Assembly (NCBI RefSeq): GCF_947494055.1
Contig: NZ_CANLTR010000001.1
Location: 330,522 to 394,521 of the forward strand
DNA: 64,000 bases
From: an uncultured Jannaschia sp.
GTDB lineage: Bacteria; Pseudomonadota; Alphaproteobacteria; Rhodobacterales; Rhodobacteraceae
Direction of reading: 5' to 3'
In this document: positions 8,801 through 18,369 of the stretch, piece after piece
Numbering within the stretch: position 1 is the first letter of the stretch
Layout: every line of letters begins with the position of its first letter
Made by a program: the position numbers and the translations under genes
The notes under the pieces: model-generated
What the model was told of the DNA's origin: nothing
Seen by the model: the letters and a program-made list of their open reading frames with translations, nothing else
Database searches by the model: none

Positions 8801-8903
8801 GAGGCGAACTCCCTGAGCGGCCACGGCCGCGTTTGCATCGAAAGCTAGGTTCGCCCGCCGCCCGATGCAACGCATGCCACGACGTTCGCGGCATGCGGCA
8901 TCG

Positions 8904-10550
8904 TCACATGTTCGGGTAGTTCGGCCCGTCGCCACCCTGCGGCGGAGTCCAGACGATGTTCTGTGCCGGGTCCTTGATGTCGCAGGTCTTGCAGTGGACG
9001 CAGTTCTGGAAGTTGATCACGAACCGCGCGTCGTCCCCCTGGCCCACGAACTCATAGACCCCGGCCGGACAGTAGCGGCTGCTCGGCCCGGCATAGTTCT
9101 TGAGGTCGACCGCCACCGGCACGTCCGGGTCCTTCAGCTTCAGGTGCGGCGGCTGGCTTTCCTCGTGGTTGGTGAAGGAGAAGGCGACGTTGGTCAGCCG
9201 GTCGAAGCTCAGCTTGCCGTCGGGCTTCGGGTAGTCGATCGGCTTGTGCTTCGAGGCCGGCTCCGTGCTCTCGGCGTCGGATTTCCGGTGCTTGTTGGTA
9301 TAGAAGGACCGGCCGACGAGGTTGTTCATCCACATCGACGCGCCGCCCACGGCCATGGAGGCCGCCAGCCCGTAATTCGACCAGAGCGGCTTCACGTTGC
9401 GCACCCGCTTCAGGTCCTTGCCGATCGGGCCGGTGCGCACCTCGGTGTCGTAATCTTCCAGCACGTCGCCCGACCGGCCGGCGCCGATGGCCGCATGCGC
9501 CGCCTCCGCCGCGGCCTTGCCCGAGAGCATGGCGTTGTGATTGCCCTTGATGCGCGGCACGTTGACCATGCCGGCGGCACAGCCGAGCAGGACGCCCCCG
9601 GGGAACGCGGTCTTCGGCAGTGATTGCCACCCGCCTTCCGAGATCGCCCGCGCCCCGTAAGCCACGCGCTTGCCGCCCTCCAGAAGCTCGGCCACCATCG
9701 GATGGTGCTTGAACTGCTGGAAGGACAGGTACGGGTTCACGTAGGGGTTCTTGTAGTTGAGGTGGACGACGAACCCGACATAGACCTGATTGTTGTCGAG
9801 GTGGTAGATGAACGAACCGCCGCCGGCGTTGCGGCCCAGCGGCCAGCCCATCGTGTGCACGACACGGCCCGCCTGGTGCTTCTCGGGGTCGATCTCCCAG
9901 ATTTCCTTCATGCCGAGGCCGTATTTCTGCGGCTCCGCGTCGGCGTCGAGGCCGAAGCGGGCGATCACCTGCTTGGACAGCGATCCGCGCACGCCCTCCC
10001 CCAGCATCACGTACTTGCCGTGCAGCTCCATCCCCGGCTCGTAGCCCGTCCCGGGCGTGCCGTCCGAGGACTTGCCGAACTCGCCGGCGACGACGCCCTT
10101 CACCCGGTCGCCGTCCCAGACCAGTTCGGTGCAGGACATGCCAGGAAAGATCTCGACGCCCAGTTCCTCCGCCTGCTCCGCCATCCAGCGGCAGACATTG
10201 CCCAGCGAGACGACGTAATTGCCGTGGTTGTTCATCAGGGGCGGCATGGCCACGTTCGGCACCCGGACCCGTCCCTCGTGACCCAGCACGTAGAAGTTGT
10301 CGGACGTCACCGGCACGTTCAGCGGCGCGCCCTTCGCCTTCCAGTCCGGGATCAGCGCGTCCAGCCCGACCGGGTCCAGCACCGCGCCCGACAGGATATG
10401 CGCGCCGACCTCCGAGCCCTTCTCGAGGACGACCACCGACAGATCCGCGTCGAGCTGCTTGAGCCGGATCGCCGCGGACAGGCCGGCCGGTCCCGCGCCG
10501 ACGATCACGACGTCGTATTCCATCGCTTCGCGTTCGATCTGCTCGGCCAT
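8904..10550 (-). CDS. Electron transfer flavoprotein-ubiquinone oxidoreductase
   Basis: Passes electrons from acyl-CoA and other flavin dehydrogenases, via ETF, to ubiquinone at the inner membrane. The 548-residue reading starts at ATG 10550. N-terminal FAD-binding Rossmann motif VVIVGAGPAGLSAAIRL (about 12-28); the central quinone-binding part follows, with the LSGAVLDPVGL segment. The C-terminal ferredoxin-like domain has the four cluster cysteines: one in RYCPAGVYEF and three in NCVHCKTCDIKDP. A longer in-frame start at 10757 adds only low-quality sequence that would overlap the lysA promoter, so it was not used. Confidence 0.95.
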   Translation of the reverse strand: MAEQIEREAMEYDVVIVGAGPAGLSAAIRLKQLDADLSVVVLEKGSEVGAHILSGAVLDPVGLDALIPDWKAKGAPLNVPVTSDNFYVLGHEGRVRVPNVAMPPLMNNHGNYVVSLGNVCRWMAEQAEELGVEIFPGMSCTELVWDGDRVKGVVAGEFGKSSDGTPGTGYEPGMELHGKYVMLGEGVRGSLSKQVIARFGLDADAEPQKYGLGMKEIWEIDPEKHQAGRVVHTMGWPLGRNAGGGSFIYHLDNNQVYVGFVVHLNYKNPYVNPYLSFQQFKHHPMVAELLEGGKRVAYGARAISEGGWQSLPKTAFPGGVLLGCAAGMVNVPRIKGNHNAMLSGKAAAEAAHAAIGAGRSGDVLEDYDTEVRTGPIGKDLKRVRNVKPLWSNYGLAASMAVGGASMWMNNLVGRSFYTNKHRKSDAESTEPASKHKPIDYPKPDGKLSFDRLTNVAFSFTNHEESQPPHLKLKDPDVPVAVDLKNYAGPSSRYCPAGVYEFVGQGDDARFVINFQNCVHCKTCDIKDPAQNIVWTPPQGGDGPNYPNM

Positions 10551-10643
10551 CGCCCGTTCTCCCGTCCTTCGATCGGAATGGGTATGGGGATCGCCCCGGC
10601 ACGCGTCAATCGCGTCGCCACATCGTGTCGCGGGTGGCCAGCC

Positions 10644-10680
10644 GCTTCTTCTTGGCCGAAATACTCCCGCCGGAGGCGCC
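10644..10680. repeat. Dispersed intergenic motif, copy A
   Basis: CTTCTTCTTGGCCGAAATAC continues as TCCCGCCGGAGGCGCC. The core CTTCTTGGCCGAAATACTCC recurs with few changes at 26879 and 46483. This copy is in the divergent gap between the ETF oxidoreductase gene and lysA. Confidence 0.6.
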
Positions 10681-10761
10681 TGCCGTTCCAACCGGACCGG
10701 ACATTGGCTATGGGACCGCGACCGCAGTACAGGAACCCGCCATGCCCCGGACCGCAAGCTG

Positions 10762-12036
10762 ATGGATCACTTTCTCTACCGCGACGGCAGTCTTCACGCC
10801 GAGGACGTGCCGCTGACCGAGATCGCCGCCGCCGTTGGCACCCCGGTCTACGTCTATTCCGCCGCGACGCTCCTGCGGCACTACCGGCTCTTCGACGAAG
10901 CGCTGGCCTGGGGGCCGCATCTCGTCTGCTACGCGGTGAAGGCGGCGAGCAACGTGGCGATCCTGAAGCTGCTCGGCGATGCGGGGGCCGGCATGGATGT
11001 CGTCTCGGAGGGCGAATACCGCCGCGCGCGGGCGGCTGGCGTGCCGGGCGACCGCATCGTGTTCTCTGGCGTCGGCAAGACCGAGGGCGAAATGCGCCAT
11101 GTCCTCGCGGGCGGGGTGCGCCAGATCAACCTCGAGAGCGAGCCGGAGATGCGCCTGCTGTCGCGCGTGGCGGCGGAGATGGGGGTCGAGGTCCCCGTGA
11201 CCGTCCGCGTCAATCCGGACGTGGACGCGAAGACCCACGAGAAGATCGCGACCGGACGCTCCGAGAACAAGTTCGGCATCCCCATCGCCCGCGCCCGCGA
11301 GGTCTATGCCGAGATCGACCGCCTGCCCGGCCTGCGCGTCGTCGGCATCGACGTCCATATCGGCAGCCAGCTCACCGACCTCGACCCGTTCCGCCAGGCC
11401 TACCGCAAGGTCGCCCAGCTGACCGGCGCCCTGCGCGCGGACGGCCACGCCATCGAGCGGCTCGACCTCGGGGGCGGCCTCGGCATCCCCTACGCCCGCT
11501 CCAACCTCGCCCCGCCGGTGCCGCAGGAATACGGCGCCGTCATCCGGGAGGAGGTCGGCCATCTCGGCTGCGAGGTCGAGATCGAGCCGGGGCGCCTGAT
11601 CGCGGGCAATGCCGGGCTGCTTCTGGCCTCGACGATCTACGTGAAGGAAGGCGAGGGGCGGGACTTCCTGATCCTTGATGCGGCGATGAACGACCTGATC
11701 CGCCCGGCCATGTACGGCGCCCATCACGACATCGTGACGGTCGCCGAACCCGCAGCCGGGACGGAGACCCGGCCCTACGACATCGTCGGTCCGGTCTGCG
11801 AGACGGGCGACACGTTCGCGAAGGCGCGCGAAATGCCGCAGATCAAGGCCCGCGACCTCGTCGCGTTCCGCAGCGCGGGGGCCTACGGTGCCGTAATGGC
11901 CAGCGAATACAACGCCCGCCCGCTCGTCCCCGAGGTTCTCGTTCAAGGCTCGGACTGGGCCGTGATCCGTCCGCGGCCGAGCTACGAGGAGATGATTTTG
12001 CGGGAGGCCATTCCCCAATGGCTCTCGGCCGGCTAG
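10762..12036 (+). CDS. lysA: Diaminopimelate decarboxylase
   Basis: Decarboxylates meso-diaminopimelate to lysine with PLP. The 424-residue protein starts MDHFLYRDGSLHAEDVPL at ATG 10762. The PLP lysine is Lys60 in CYAVKAASN; the phosphate-binding loop GGGLGIPY and the second-subunit active-site motif GPVCETGDTF are all present, as is HIGSQL. In this group the gene is usually followed by a DUF4175 gene, and that is the case here (34 bases downstream). The upstream partners often seen (argH and a small lipoprotein) are absent. Confidence 0.95.
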   Translation: MDHFLYRDGSLHAEDVPLTEIAAAVGTPVYVYSAATLLRHYRLFDEALAWGPHLVCYAVKAASNVAILKLLGDAGAGMDVVSEGEYRRARAAGVPGDRIVFSGVGKTEGEMRHVLAGGVRQINLESEPEMRLLSRVAAEMGVEVPVTVRVNPDVDAKTHEKIATGRSENKFGIPIARAREVYAEIDRLPGLRVVGIDVHIGSQLTDLDPFRQAYRKVAQLTGALRADGHAIERLDLGGGLGIPYARSNLAPPVPQEYGAVIREEVGHLGCEVEIEPGRLIAGNAGLLLASTIYVKEGEGRDFLILDAAMNDLIRPAMYGAHHDIVTVAEPAAGTETRPYDIVGPVCETGDTFAKAREMPQIKARDLVAFRSAGAYGAVMASEYNARPLVPEVLVQGSDWAVIRPRPSYEEMILREAIPQWLSAG

Positions 12037-12069
12037 GTTGCTGCAACGACCACCGGCGGAGGCTCACCC

Positions 12070-14649
12070 GTGGCCGAAGACCTGCGACCCGTTCAGCGTC
12101 AGCTCCGACTGACCCGCCTCGGCCTCTGGGCCGAACGCATCACACATGCCTTCTGGCCGGCCTGGACGGCGGCGATCCTCGCGGCGGCGGTCTGGACCTC
12201 GGGGCTCGCACCGGATCTATGGGAGTTCAGCCTGATCGCGGCGCTGCTCTTAGCGGCGCTCGTCCTCGTGATCCTGGGTCTGCGCGGATTCCACGCGCCT
12301 ACCTCCGAGGAGACGCGTGCCCGGCTCGACGCCACGCTGCCCGGCCGGCCGCTATCGACGCTCGCCGACCACATGGCGGTCGGCGGGTCCGATGCCGGCG
12401 CCTCCGCCGTGTGGTCCGCGCACCGGGCCCGGATGGCGGCGCGCCTTGCCGGCGCGAAGGCGGTCGCGCCCGATCTGCGCGTCGCGCGGCGCGACCCCTA
12501 CGCGCTGCGCTACATGGCGGTTCTGTTCCTCGCCCTCGCGCTGAGCTTCGGCACCCTCTGGCGCGCGCCCGTCCTGCCCGACCTGCCCGGTGTCGGCCAG
12601 CAGGTCGCGACCGGACCGGCCTGGGAAGGCTGGCTCGAGCCGCCGCGCCATACCGGTCTGCCGACGCTTTACCTGAACGACATCGACCCCGGAGAGGTTA
12701 CCGTACCGGAGGGAACCCGCGTCACGCTGCGCCTTTACGGCGAAGCCGGCGCGCTCGCAGTGTCGGAGACCGTCTCCGGCCGCGACGTCACCCGACCGAC
12801 CGAGCCATTGCAGGAGTTCACGGTCGCGCAGACGGGCACGCTCTCGATCGACGGGACGGATGACGCGCCGTTCTGGACACTTGCCGCGACCCCGGACGCT
12901 CCGCCTGAAATCGCGCTCGATGGCGCGGCCGGGTTCGAGCATCCCGACATCACCACCCTGCCCTGGCGCGCGTCGGACGATTACGGCGTGACCGGCGCAG
13001 AGCTGACGATCGCACTCGACCCCGACGCGCCCGATCTGGATTACGGGCTCGCCACCGAGCCGGAGCCGCGGGAGCCGCTGGCGCTCGAGATGTCGCTGCC
13101 CATCGCCGGCGACCGGACCGATTTCGCCGAGACGTTCCGCGCCGAGCTCACCAAGCATCCGCTGGCGGGACTGCCAGTCAAGATCACGCTGACGGCGCGC
13201 GACGGCGCCGAGCAGACCGGCGACGCGGTCGAGACCTTCGTTCTCCCCGCCCGGCCGTTCTACAGCCCCATCTCCGCCGCCCTGATCGAGCAGCGCCGCG
13301 ACCTGCTCTGGTCGCGCGAGAACCGGACCCGCGCCGCACGCCTGCTACGCGCGATCACGTGGCAGGCCGACGGGTCCTGGGACAACCCGTCCGCCTATCT
13401 CATCGTCCGCATGGCGATCCGTCGCCTCGACCGCGGCGACCTGAGCGTCGAGACGCGCGACGAGATCGCGGAGATGCTGTGGCAGGCCGCAATCCGGATC
13501 GAGGAGAACTCCCTCGACTCCGCACGGGAACGTCTGGAGCAGGCACAGGAACGGCTGTCCGAGGCGATCCGGCAGGGCGCGAGCCCCGAGGAGATCGAGC
13601 GCCTGATGGCCGAGATGCGGCAGGCGATGGACGACTACACCCGTCAGCTCGCTCAGCAGGGGCAGCAGGGCCAGAGCCAGCAGCAGGCGCAGGGCGAGAT
13701 GCAGGAAGTCACGCCCGACATGCTCGATCAGATGATGCAGCGCATCGAGGAGCTGATGCAGCAGGGCCGAACCGCCGAAGCGCAGGAGCTTCTTCGGCAG
13801 TTGCAGGAGATGATGGAGAACATGCAGGTCGCCGAGGGCCAGGGTCAGGGCGGCCAGGGGCAAGGTCAGGGCGAGCAGGCGATGGATCAGCTCCGTGACC
13901 AGTTGCGCGAGCAGCAGGACCTGTCGGACGAGGCCTTCCGCGATCTGCAGGAGCAGTTCGGCTCGAACGGCCAGCCGGGCCAGCAGGGTCAGGGTCAGCA
14001 ACCGGGTCAGCCCGGCCAGGGTCAGCCCGGCCAGGGGCAACCGGGCCAAGGTCAGCCGGGCCAGGGTCAGCCGGGACAAGGACAGCCAGGCGATGGCCAG
14101 CGAGCCGAGGAGCCGGGCGCGAATGGCGGTCAGGGCGGCACGCCCGACGCCCGCTCGCTGGCCGAGCGGCAGCGCGCGCTCCGCGAAGGGCTGGAGACGT
14201 TGCGCGACGGCCTTCCCGGAGCGGGCACGGAAGCCGGCGACGCGGCGCGCGAGGCGCTCGGCCGAGCCGAGGGCGCGATGGAGGATGCCGAACGCGATCT
14301 GGCCGACGGCAATCTCGGCGGCGCGCTCGACGACCAGGCACGGGCAATGGACGCGTTGCGCGACGGGATGCAGGAACTGGGCCGCGCGATGGCCGGGGAG
14401 CGGCAGGAAAACCCGGGCGAGGGCCGCGGTCAGGCCGGGATGCAGAACGGGCAGGCCATGGATCGCGATCCGCTCGGCCGGCAATCCGGCGAGGGCGGAC
14501 AGTTCGGCACCGACGAGAACTTCCTGAACGGCCCCGACGCCGCCCGGCGCGCGCAGGACCTGATGGACGAGATCCGGCGCCGCTCCGGCGAACGCGAACG
14601 CCCGCAGGTGGAGCTGGACTACCTACGCCGACTGCTCGAGCGGTTCTGA
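12070..14649 (+). CDS. Large DUF4175 (TIGR02302-type) membrane protein
   Basis: An 859-residue protein from a GTG at 12070 with GGAGG upstream. Two hydrophobic helices lie near 30-80 (FWPAWTAAILAAAVW and LIAALLLAALVLVILGL) and a third around 145-160. A long periplasm-facing beta-rich region (about 170-400) follows, then a helical region (430-620) and an extreme Gln/Gly-rich tract of GQPGQ units. It ends in a charged helical tail rich in Ala, Arg and Glu. This layout matches the DUF4175 family of alphaproteobacteria, which has no known function. It follows lysA closely and is probably in the same transcript. About 260 bases after its stop hold no gene I can support. Confidence 0.85.
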   Translation: MAEDLRPVQRQLRLTRLGLWAERITHAFWPAWTAAILAAAVWTSGLAPDLWEFSLIAALLLAALVLVILGLRGFHAPTSEETRARLDATLPGRPLSTLADHMAVGGSDAGASAVWSAHRARMAARLAGAKAVAPDLRVARRDPYALRYMAVLFLALALSFGTLWRAPVLPDLPGVGQQVATGPAWEGWLEPPRHTGLPTLYLNDIDPGEVTVPEGTRVTLRLYGEAGALAVSETVSGRDVTRPTEPLQEFTVAQTGTLSIDGTDDAPFWTLAATPDAPPEIALDGAAGFEHPDITTLPWRASDDYGVTGAELTIALDPDAPDLDYGLATEPEPREPLALEMSLPIAGDRTDFAETFRAELTKHPLAGLPVKITLTARDGAEQTGDAVETFVLPARPFYSPISAALIEQRRDLLWSRENRTRAARLLRAITWQADGSWDNPSAYLIVRMAIRRLDRGDLSVETRDEIAEMLWQAAIRIEENSLDSARERLEQAQERLSEAIRQGASPEEIERLMAEMRQAMDDYTRQLAQQGQQGQSQQQAQGEMQEVTPDMLDQMMQRIEELMQQGRTAEAQELLRQLQEMMENMQVAEGQGQGGQGQGQGEQAMDQLRDQLREQQDLSDEAFRDLQEQFGSNGQPGQQGQGQQPGQPGQGQPGQGQPGQGQPGQGQPGQGQPGDGQRAEEPGANGGQGGTPDARSLAERQRALREGLETLRDGLPGAGTEAGDAAREALGRAEGAMEDAERDLADGNLGGALDDQARAMDALRDGMQELGRAMAGERQENPGEGRGQAGMQNGQAMDRDPLGRQSGEGGQFGTDENFLNGPDAARRAQDLMDEIRRRSGERERPQVELDYLRRLLERF
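13969..14100 (+). repeat. In-frame GQPGQ-type coding repeat
   Basis: Within the DUF4175 gene about 130 bases consist of degenerate copies of a 15-base unit reading GQPGQ (for example GGCCAGCCGGGCCAGGGTCA). The same amino acids are coded with varied synonymous codons (ggccag/ggtcag/gggcaa), which suggests long-term selection on the protein rather than a recent slippage expansion. Confidence 0.8.
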
Positions 14650-14907
14650 GGCACCGGACGGGTCCGGAGTATTCTACAGGCGCAAAGCACAGGCGCACGT
14701 GACGCCGAGACGGCCGTGGCGATGCGTTGAGGGCCGGAGCGTTCATCGAAACCACCTCTCCGTGTTACAGCGCCTCAAGCCCGGTCGTGAGGCCGGACGC
14801 GCCCGACGGAAGCTCTCGTTTCTGGACGTGGTTGCACCGTCCGTCTCGTGCCGCAAAGGTGAGTCGGGCGCCCCCTCGAACGCCCCGATTTTCAGAAGCT
14901 CCCGGGC

Positions 14908-15876
14908 TCAGGTCTCCGACAGCATCCGCGCGGTCAGCGCCTCGACCCATTGCGCGAGCGCGGTCCGTTGCGCGTCGATCCAATCGACATAGTCCGCGAG
15001 CGGGTCGGCCGCCGTCGGGAGCGCGGCGGCGATCTCGTCCGCGAAAGCGTAGACAAGGACGAACAGGCCGACGAACGCACAGGCGATCAGGAAACCGCCC
15101 CAGAAGCCGGTCGACCCTCCGGCTGCGGCATCCCCCCTGTCCTCGTCCTCGACGGTCGTGCCCGACTCGTCCGGACGTAGCGACGAATTGATCTCCTCGA
15201 TATCGGGCAGGAGTTCCCGCCGCATCTTGCGGGGCGGCTCCGCATCGGGACGGGGTCCGATACCCGGATCGACCTCGTTCCGTTCGCCCGTGGCGGAGGC
15301 CGCCGGGTCCGGTCGTGCCTTCGCAGCGCGTTCGGTCCGGTTCCCGGTCGCCTCGCGCGTGCGCGCATGTTCGGCCGCGGCGGCCATGCGCCGCCGCTCC
15401 GCCGCCGCCCGTTGGCGGGCATCGTCCGGCGGGGGAACGGCGGGTGTGGGTTCCGGTCGCATCGGGGCGGTGCCCACCCGGCGCCGTTGCGCCTCGTGGT
15501 CGCGCTCCTCCCGCAGGACCCGCAGGATCGCCTCGTTCGCCGAGGCACGCGGGATTGCAGACGGCATCCCGCCCCGGTCCGCCTCTTCGTCCTCGTCTTC
15601 GAAATCCGCCTCGTCCTCGGGGAGGGCCGTCGCATCGTCCTCCGGGTCGTCATCGAGGTCGGCCTCGACATCCGTCTCCTCGGGGTCTGCATCGTCGTCG
15701 CCGTCTCCCGCGCCGGCCGGATCGCCGCCGCCCGCAGCAACGGCGGGCGAGATCGGTACGCCATCCACGTACCATGCCCGGCCGCAATTGGAGCATTGCA
15801 CCTCCCGACCGTCCGACGGGATCAGATCGTCGGCGATCTCGTAGTGAACGCTGCAATTCGGGCAGATGATGCGCAT
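14908..15876 (-). CDS. Zinc-ribbon, acidic-linker, single-pass membrane protein
   Basis: 322 residues from ATG 15876. It begins MRIICPNCSVHYEI and contains two CxxC pairs (CPNC and CSNC) that form an MJ0042-type zinc ribbon over the first 37 residues. A long acidic, low-complexity linker follows (stretches such as DDDADPEETDVEADLDDD), then a basic Arg/Ala-rich region. One membrane helix lies near 265-287 (GFWGGFLIACAFVGLFVLVY), with a short C-terminal tail. The family is common in Rhodobacteraceae, often next to ftsEX; here ftsEX is absent and plsC is the divergent neighbour 150 bases away. The function is unknown. Confidence 0.85.
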   Translation of the reverse strand: MRIICPNCSVHYEIADDLIPSDGREVQCSNCGRAWYVDGVPISPAVAAGGGDPAGAGDGDDDADPEETDVEADLDDDPEDDATALPEDEADFEDEDEEADRGGMPSAIPRASANEAILRVLREERDHEAQRRRVGTAPMRPEPTPAVPPPDDARQRAAAERRRMAAAAEHARTREATGNRTERAAKARPDPAASATGERNEVDPGIGPRPDAEPPRKMRRELLPDIEEINSSLRPDESGTTVEDEDRGDAAAGGSTGFWGGFLIACAFVGLFVLVYAFADEIAAALPTAADPLADYVDWIDAQRTALAQWVEALTARMLSET

Positions 15877-16026
15877 GTCGGGACCTCGAGACGTTGCGCC
15901 AACGCGCCTCATCAGCCTCGCGGTGTCAACCCTGACCGCCTTTCGCGTGACCCTGACGTCGTTTCCGCGTGACTGTGAGCGGACTCGGCCTTTCACGCAT
16001 CCCGCGGCTTCGCGTATGGATGGCGC

Positions 16027-16812
16027 ATGCAGCTGATCCGCTCTCTCGTCTTCAATTTCGTGCTCTACGCCTGGATGGCGGTCCTCGGAATCGTCTATGC
16101 GCCCTGGGCGATCGTCTCGCCGGTGGGGGCGCGGGCGGCCTGCGACGCCTATGCTCGCCACGTCCGCTGGATGCTGCACCATATCGTCGGCCTGCGCACC
16201 GAGGTTCGCGGCACGCCGCCGGAGGGGGCGGCGCTCGTCGCGGCGAAGCATCAGAGCTTCCTCGACATCCTCGTCCTCTGGGACGCGCTGCCCCGCGGCT
16301 TCTTCGTGATGAAATCGATCCTGCGCTACGCCCCGGTCTTGGGTCAGTACGCCCTCCGTCTCGGCTGCATCCCCGTCCATCGCGGCAAGCGGGCCGAGGC
16401 GATCAAGCGGATGCTGGCCGAAGTGACCTCCGGACAACGCGAGAGCGGGCAGTTGCTGATCTATCCGCAGGGCACCCGTGTCGCGCCCGGTACGGTGATG
16501 CCCTACAAGATCGGCACCTTTGTCCTCTACGAGCAGTTGGGCCAGCCCTGTGTGCCGGTCGCCACCAATGTCGGGCTGTTCTGGCCGAAGCGGGGCGTGC
16601 TGCGGAAGCGGGGCCTCGGCGTCGTCGAGTTCCTCGAACCGATCCAGCCGGGTCTCGACCGGACGACCTTCATGCGTCTGCTGGAGGAGCGGATCGAGCT
16701 GGCCTCGAACCGGCTGATGGAGGAGGCGGGATTCCCCGTCGCGAAAACGCCGCAGACCTTCGGCGACCCGGTCGCGGAGGCGGCGCGCGACATCGTCCGC
16801 TCGAATTCCTGA
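16027..16812 (+). CDS. plsC: 1-acyl-sn-glycerol-3-phosphate acyltransferase
   Basis: Acylates lysophosphatidic acid to phosphatidic acid at the inner membrane. 261 residues from ATG 16027. An N-terminal membrane helix ([20 protein letters not shown]) is followed by the acyltransferase motifs: HxxxxD as KHQSFLD, then [10 protein letters not shown], and [10 protein letters not shown] (the EGTR block with Q for E). The gene starts a plus-strand run: cobQ begins 16 bases after it. The usual upstream partners ftsE/ftsX are not present. Confidence 0.9.
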   Translation: MQLIRSLVFNFVLYAWMAVLGIVYAPWAIVSPVGARAACDAYARHVRWMLHHIVGLRTEVRGTPPEGAALVAAKHQSFLDILVLWDALPRGFFVMKSILRYAPVLGQYALRLGCIPVHRGKRAEAIKRMLAEVTSGQRESGQLLIYPQGTRVAPGTVMPYKIGTFVLYEQLGQPCVPVATNVGLFWPKRGVLRKRGLGVVEFLEPIQPGLDRTTFMRLLEERIELASNRLMEEAGFPVAKTPQTFGDPVAEAARDIVRSNS

Positions 16813-16828
16813 CCGCAGGAACGGAACG

Positions 16829-18283
16829 ATGACGCGCGCGGTGATGATCCAGGGCGCGGGCTCGAACGTGGGCAAGTCGATGCTCGTCGCGGGGCTCTGC
16901 CGGCACTTCGCGCGGCAGGGCCTGCGGGTTCGGCCGTTCAAGCCGCAGAACATGTCGAACAATGCCGCCGTGACTGCCGACGGGGGCGAGATCGGCCGGG
17001 CCCAGGCGTTGCAGGCGCTGGCCTGCGGGGTGGAGCCGCGGGTGGACATGAACCCGGTCCTGCTGAAGCCCGAAACCGAGATCGGCGCGCAGGTCGTCGT
17101 TCAGGGCCACCGGCTCGCGACGGTACGGGCGCGGGACTACGCGAAGCTGAAGCCGCAGCTGCTCGAGGCCTGCCTGACGAGCTTCCGGCGCCTGTCGGAC
17201 GATTGCGACCTCGTGATCGTCGAGGGGGCCGGCTCCCCGGCGGAAATCAACCTGCGGGCGGGCGACATCGCGAATATGGGCTTCGCGGCGGCGGCGGACC
17301 TGCCGGTGATCCTCGCCGGCGACATCGACCGGGGCGGCGTCATCGCGCAGCTCGTCGGCACGCATGCGGTGCTGGACCCCGGAGACGCATCCCGCATCGA
17401 GGGATTCCTCGTCAACAAGTTCCGCGGCGACGCGACGCTCTTTGCCGACGGCATGCGGGAGATCGCGGCGCGGACGGGATGGACGGGCCTCGGCATCGTG
17501 CCGTGGTTCGAGGAGGCCTGGCGCCTGCCGGCTGAGGACGTGATGGACATCCGCTCGCGTTCCCGCGACGGGGCCTTCCGCATCGCGGTGCCGCGGTTGA
17601 ACCGGATCGCCAATTTCGACGACCTCGACCCGCTCTCCGCCGATCCCGCCCTCTCCGTCGAAATCGTGCCGCCCGGTCGCCCCCTGCCCGTCGCCGACCT
17701 GATCCTCATTCCCGGGTCGAAATCCACCATCGCGGACCTGGCCTCGTTCCGGGCCAACGGATGGGACATCGACCTGATGGCGCATCGCCGGCGGGGCGGT
17801 CACGTTCTCGGCATCTGCGGCGGCTACCAGATGCTGGGGCGCAGCCTGTCGGACCCGGGCGGTATCGAGGGCCCGCCCGCCACGGTCCCGGGGCTGGGCC
17901 TGCTCGACGTCGACACGGTGCTCGCCCCGAAAAAGCATTTAGCGCGGGTCGCTGCCCGCTACGTGGCAAGCGGGGCCGCCGTGGCCGGCTACGAGATCCA
18001 TATGGGGCAAACCACCGGGCCCGATGCAGGGCGCGGCTGGCTCGAGGTCGACGGTGCGCGTGCCGGCGCGGCGAGCGCGGACGGACATGTGCTCGGCTGC
18101 TACCTGCACGGGCTCTTCACCGGCGACGCCTTCCGTGCGGCCTTCCTCGCCCGGATCGGGGCCGCGGCGAGCGAAGGGCAATACGGCGCGGGCGTCGAGG
18201 ACGTGCTCGACCGCCTCGCCGACCACCTTGCCGCCGCTCTCGATCTGGGCGGAATCGAGCGAATTGCCCGCGTTATCAGATAG
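16829..18283 (+). CDS. cobQ: Cobyric acid synthase
   Basis: Amidates four carboxylates of adenosylcobyrinic acid a,c-diamide in B12 synthesis, using glutamine and ATP. 484 residues from ATG 16829. The N-terminal ATP domain has [17 protein letters not shown] (P-loop-like) and [15 protein letters not shown]. The C-terminal class-I glutaminase domain has the nucleophile Cys in [10 protein letters not shown] and the His in CYLHGLF. It is isolated from other cob genes in this window. I see no cobalamin riboswitch upstream; plsC occupies that space. Confidence 0.95.
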   Translation: MTRAVMIQGAGSNVGKSMLVAGLCRHFARQGLRVRPFKPQNMSNNAAVTADGGEIGRAQALQALACGVEPRVDMNPVLLKPETEIGAQVVVQGHRLATVRARDYAKLKPQLLEACLTSFRRLSDDCDLVIVEGAGSPAEINLRAGDIANMGFAAAADLPVILAGDIDRGGVIAQLVGTHAVLDPGDASRIEGFLVNKFRGDATLFADGMREIAARTGWTGLGIVPWFEEAWRLPAEDVMDIRSRSRDGAFRIAVPRLNRIANFDDLDPLSADPALSVEIVPPGRPLPVADLILIPGSKSTIADLASFRANGWDIDLMAHRRRGGHVLGICGGYQMLGRSLSDPGGIEGPPATVPGLGLLDVDTVLAPKKHLARVAARYVASGAAVAGYEIHMGQTTGPDAGRGWLEVDGARAGAASADGHVLGCYLHGLFTGDAFRAAFLARIGAAASEGQYGAGVEDVLDRLADHLAAALDLGGIERIARVIR

Positions 18284-18369
18284 CGCCGCGCCATCGTTGC
18301 CGTAAGAGGTCCGGCAACCTATGGTCCCGCCGACCTGCCCCCGACTTTCCCCGTCCAGGAGACGCCCCT

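Noticed and set aside
8801..8935. Longer start (8935) for the TPR protein
   Set aside because: The extra residues are not signal-like, whereas the ATG at 8800 begins a clear signal peptide and has GGGAG upstream.
13969..14100. Possible CRISPR-like or tandem DNA repeat
   Set aside because: Units are 15 bases without spacers, in frame, and code for GQPGQ in a long gene; it is a protein low-complexity tract.
14650..14907. Reading frames in the gap between the DUF4175 gene and the zinc-ribbon gene
   Set aside because: Several frames of 70 to 150 codons cross this gap on both strands, but none has a ribosome site, domain or consistent codon pattern; I see nothing in it beyond the two gene ends.
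16829..16835. A cobalamin riboswitch before cobQ
   Set aside because: Only 16 bases separate plsC and cobQ; no B12-box or conserved riboswitch helices are present.
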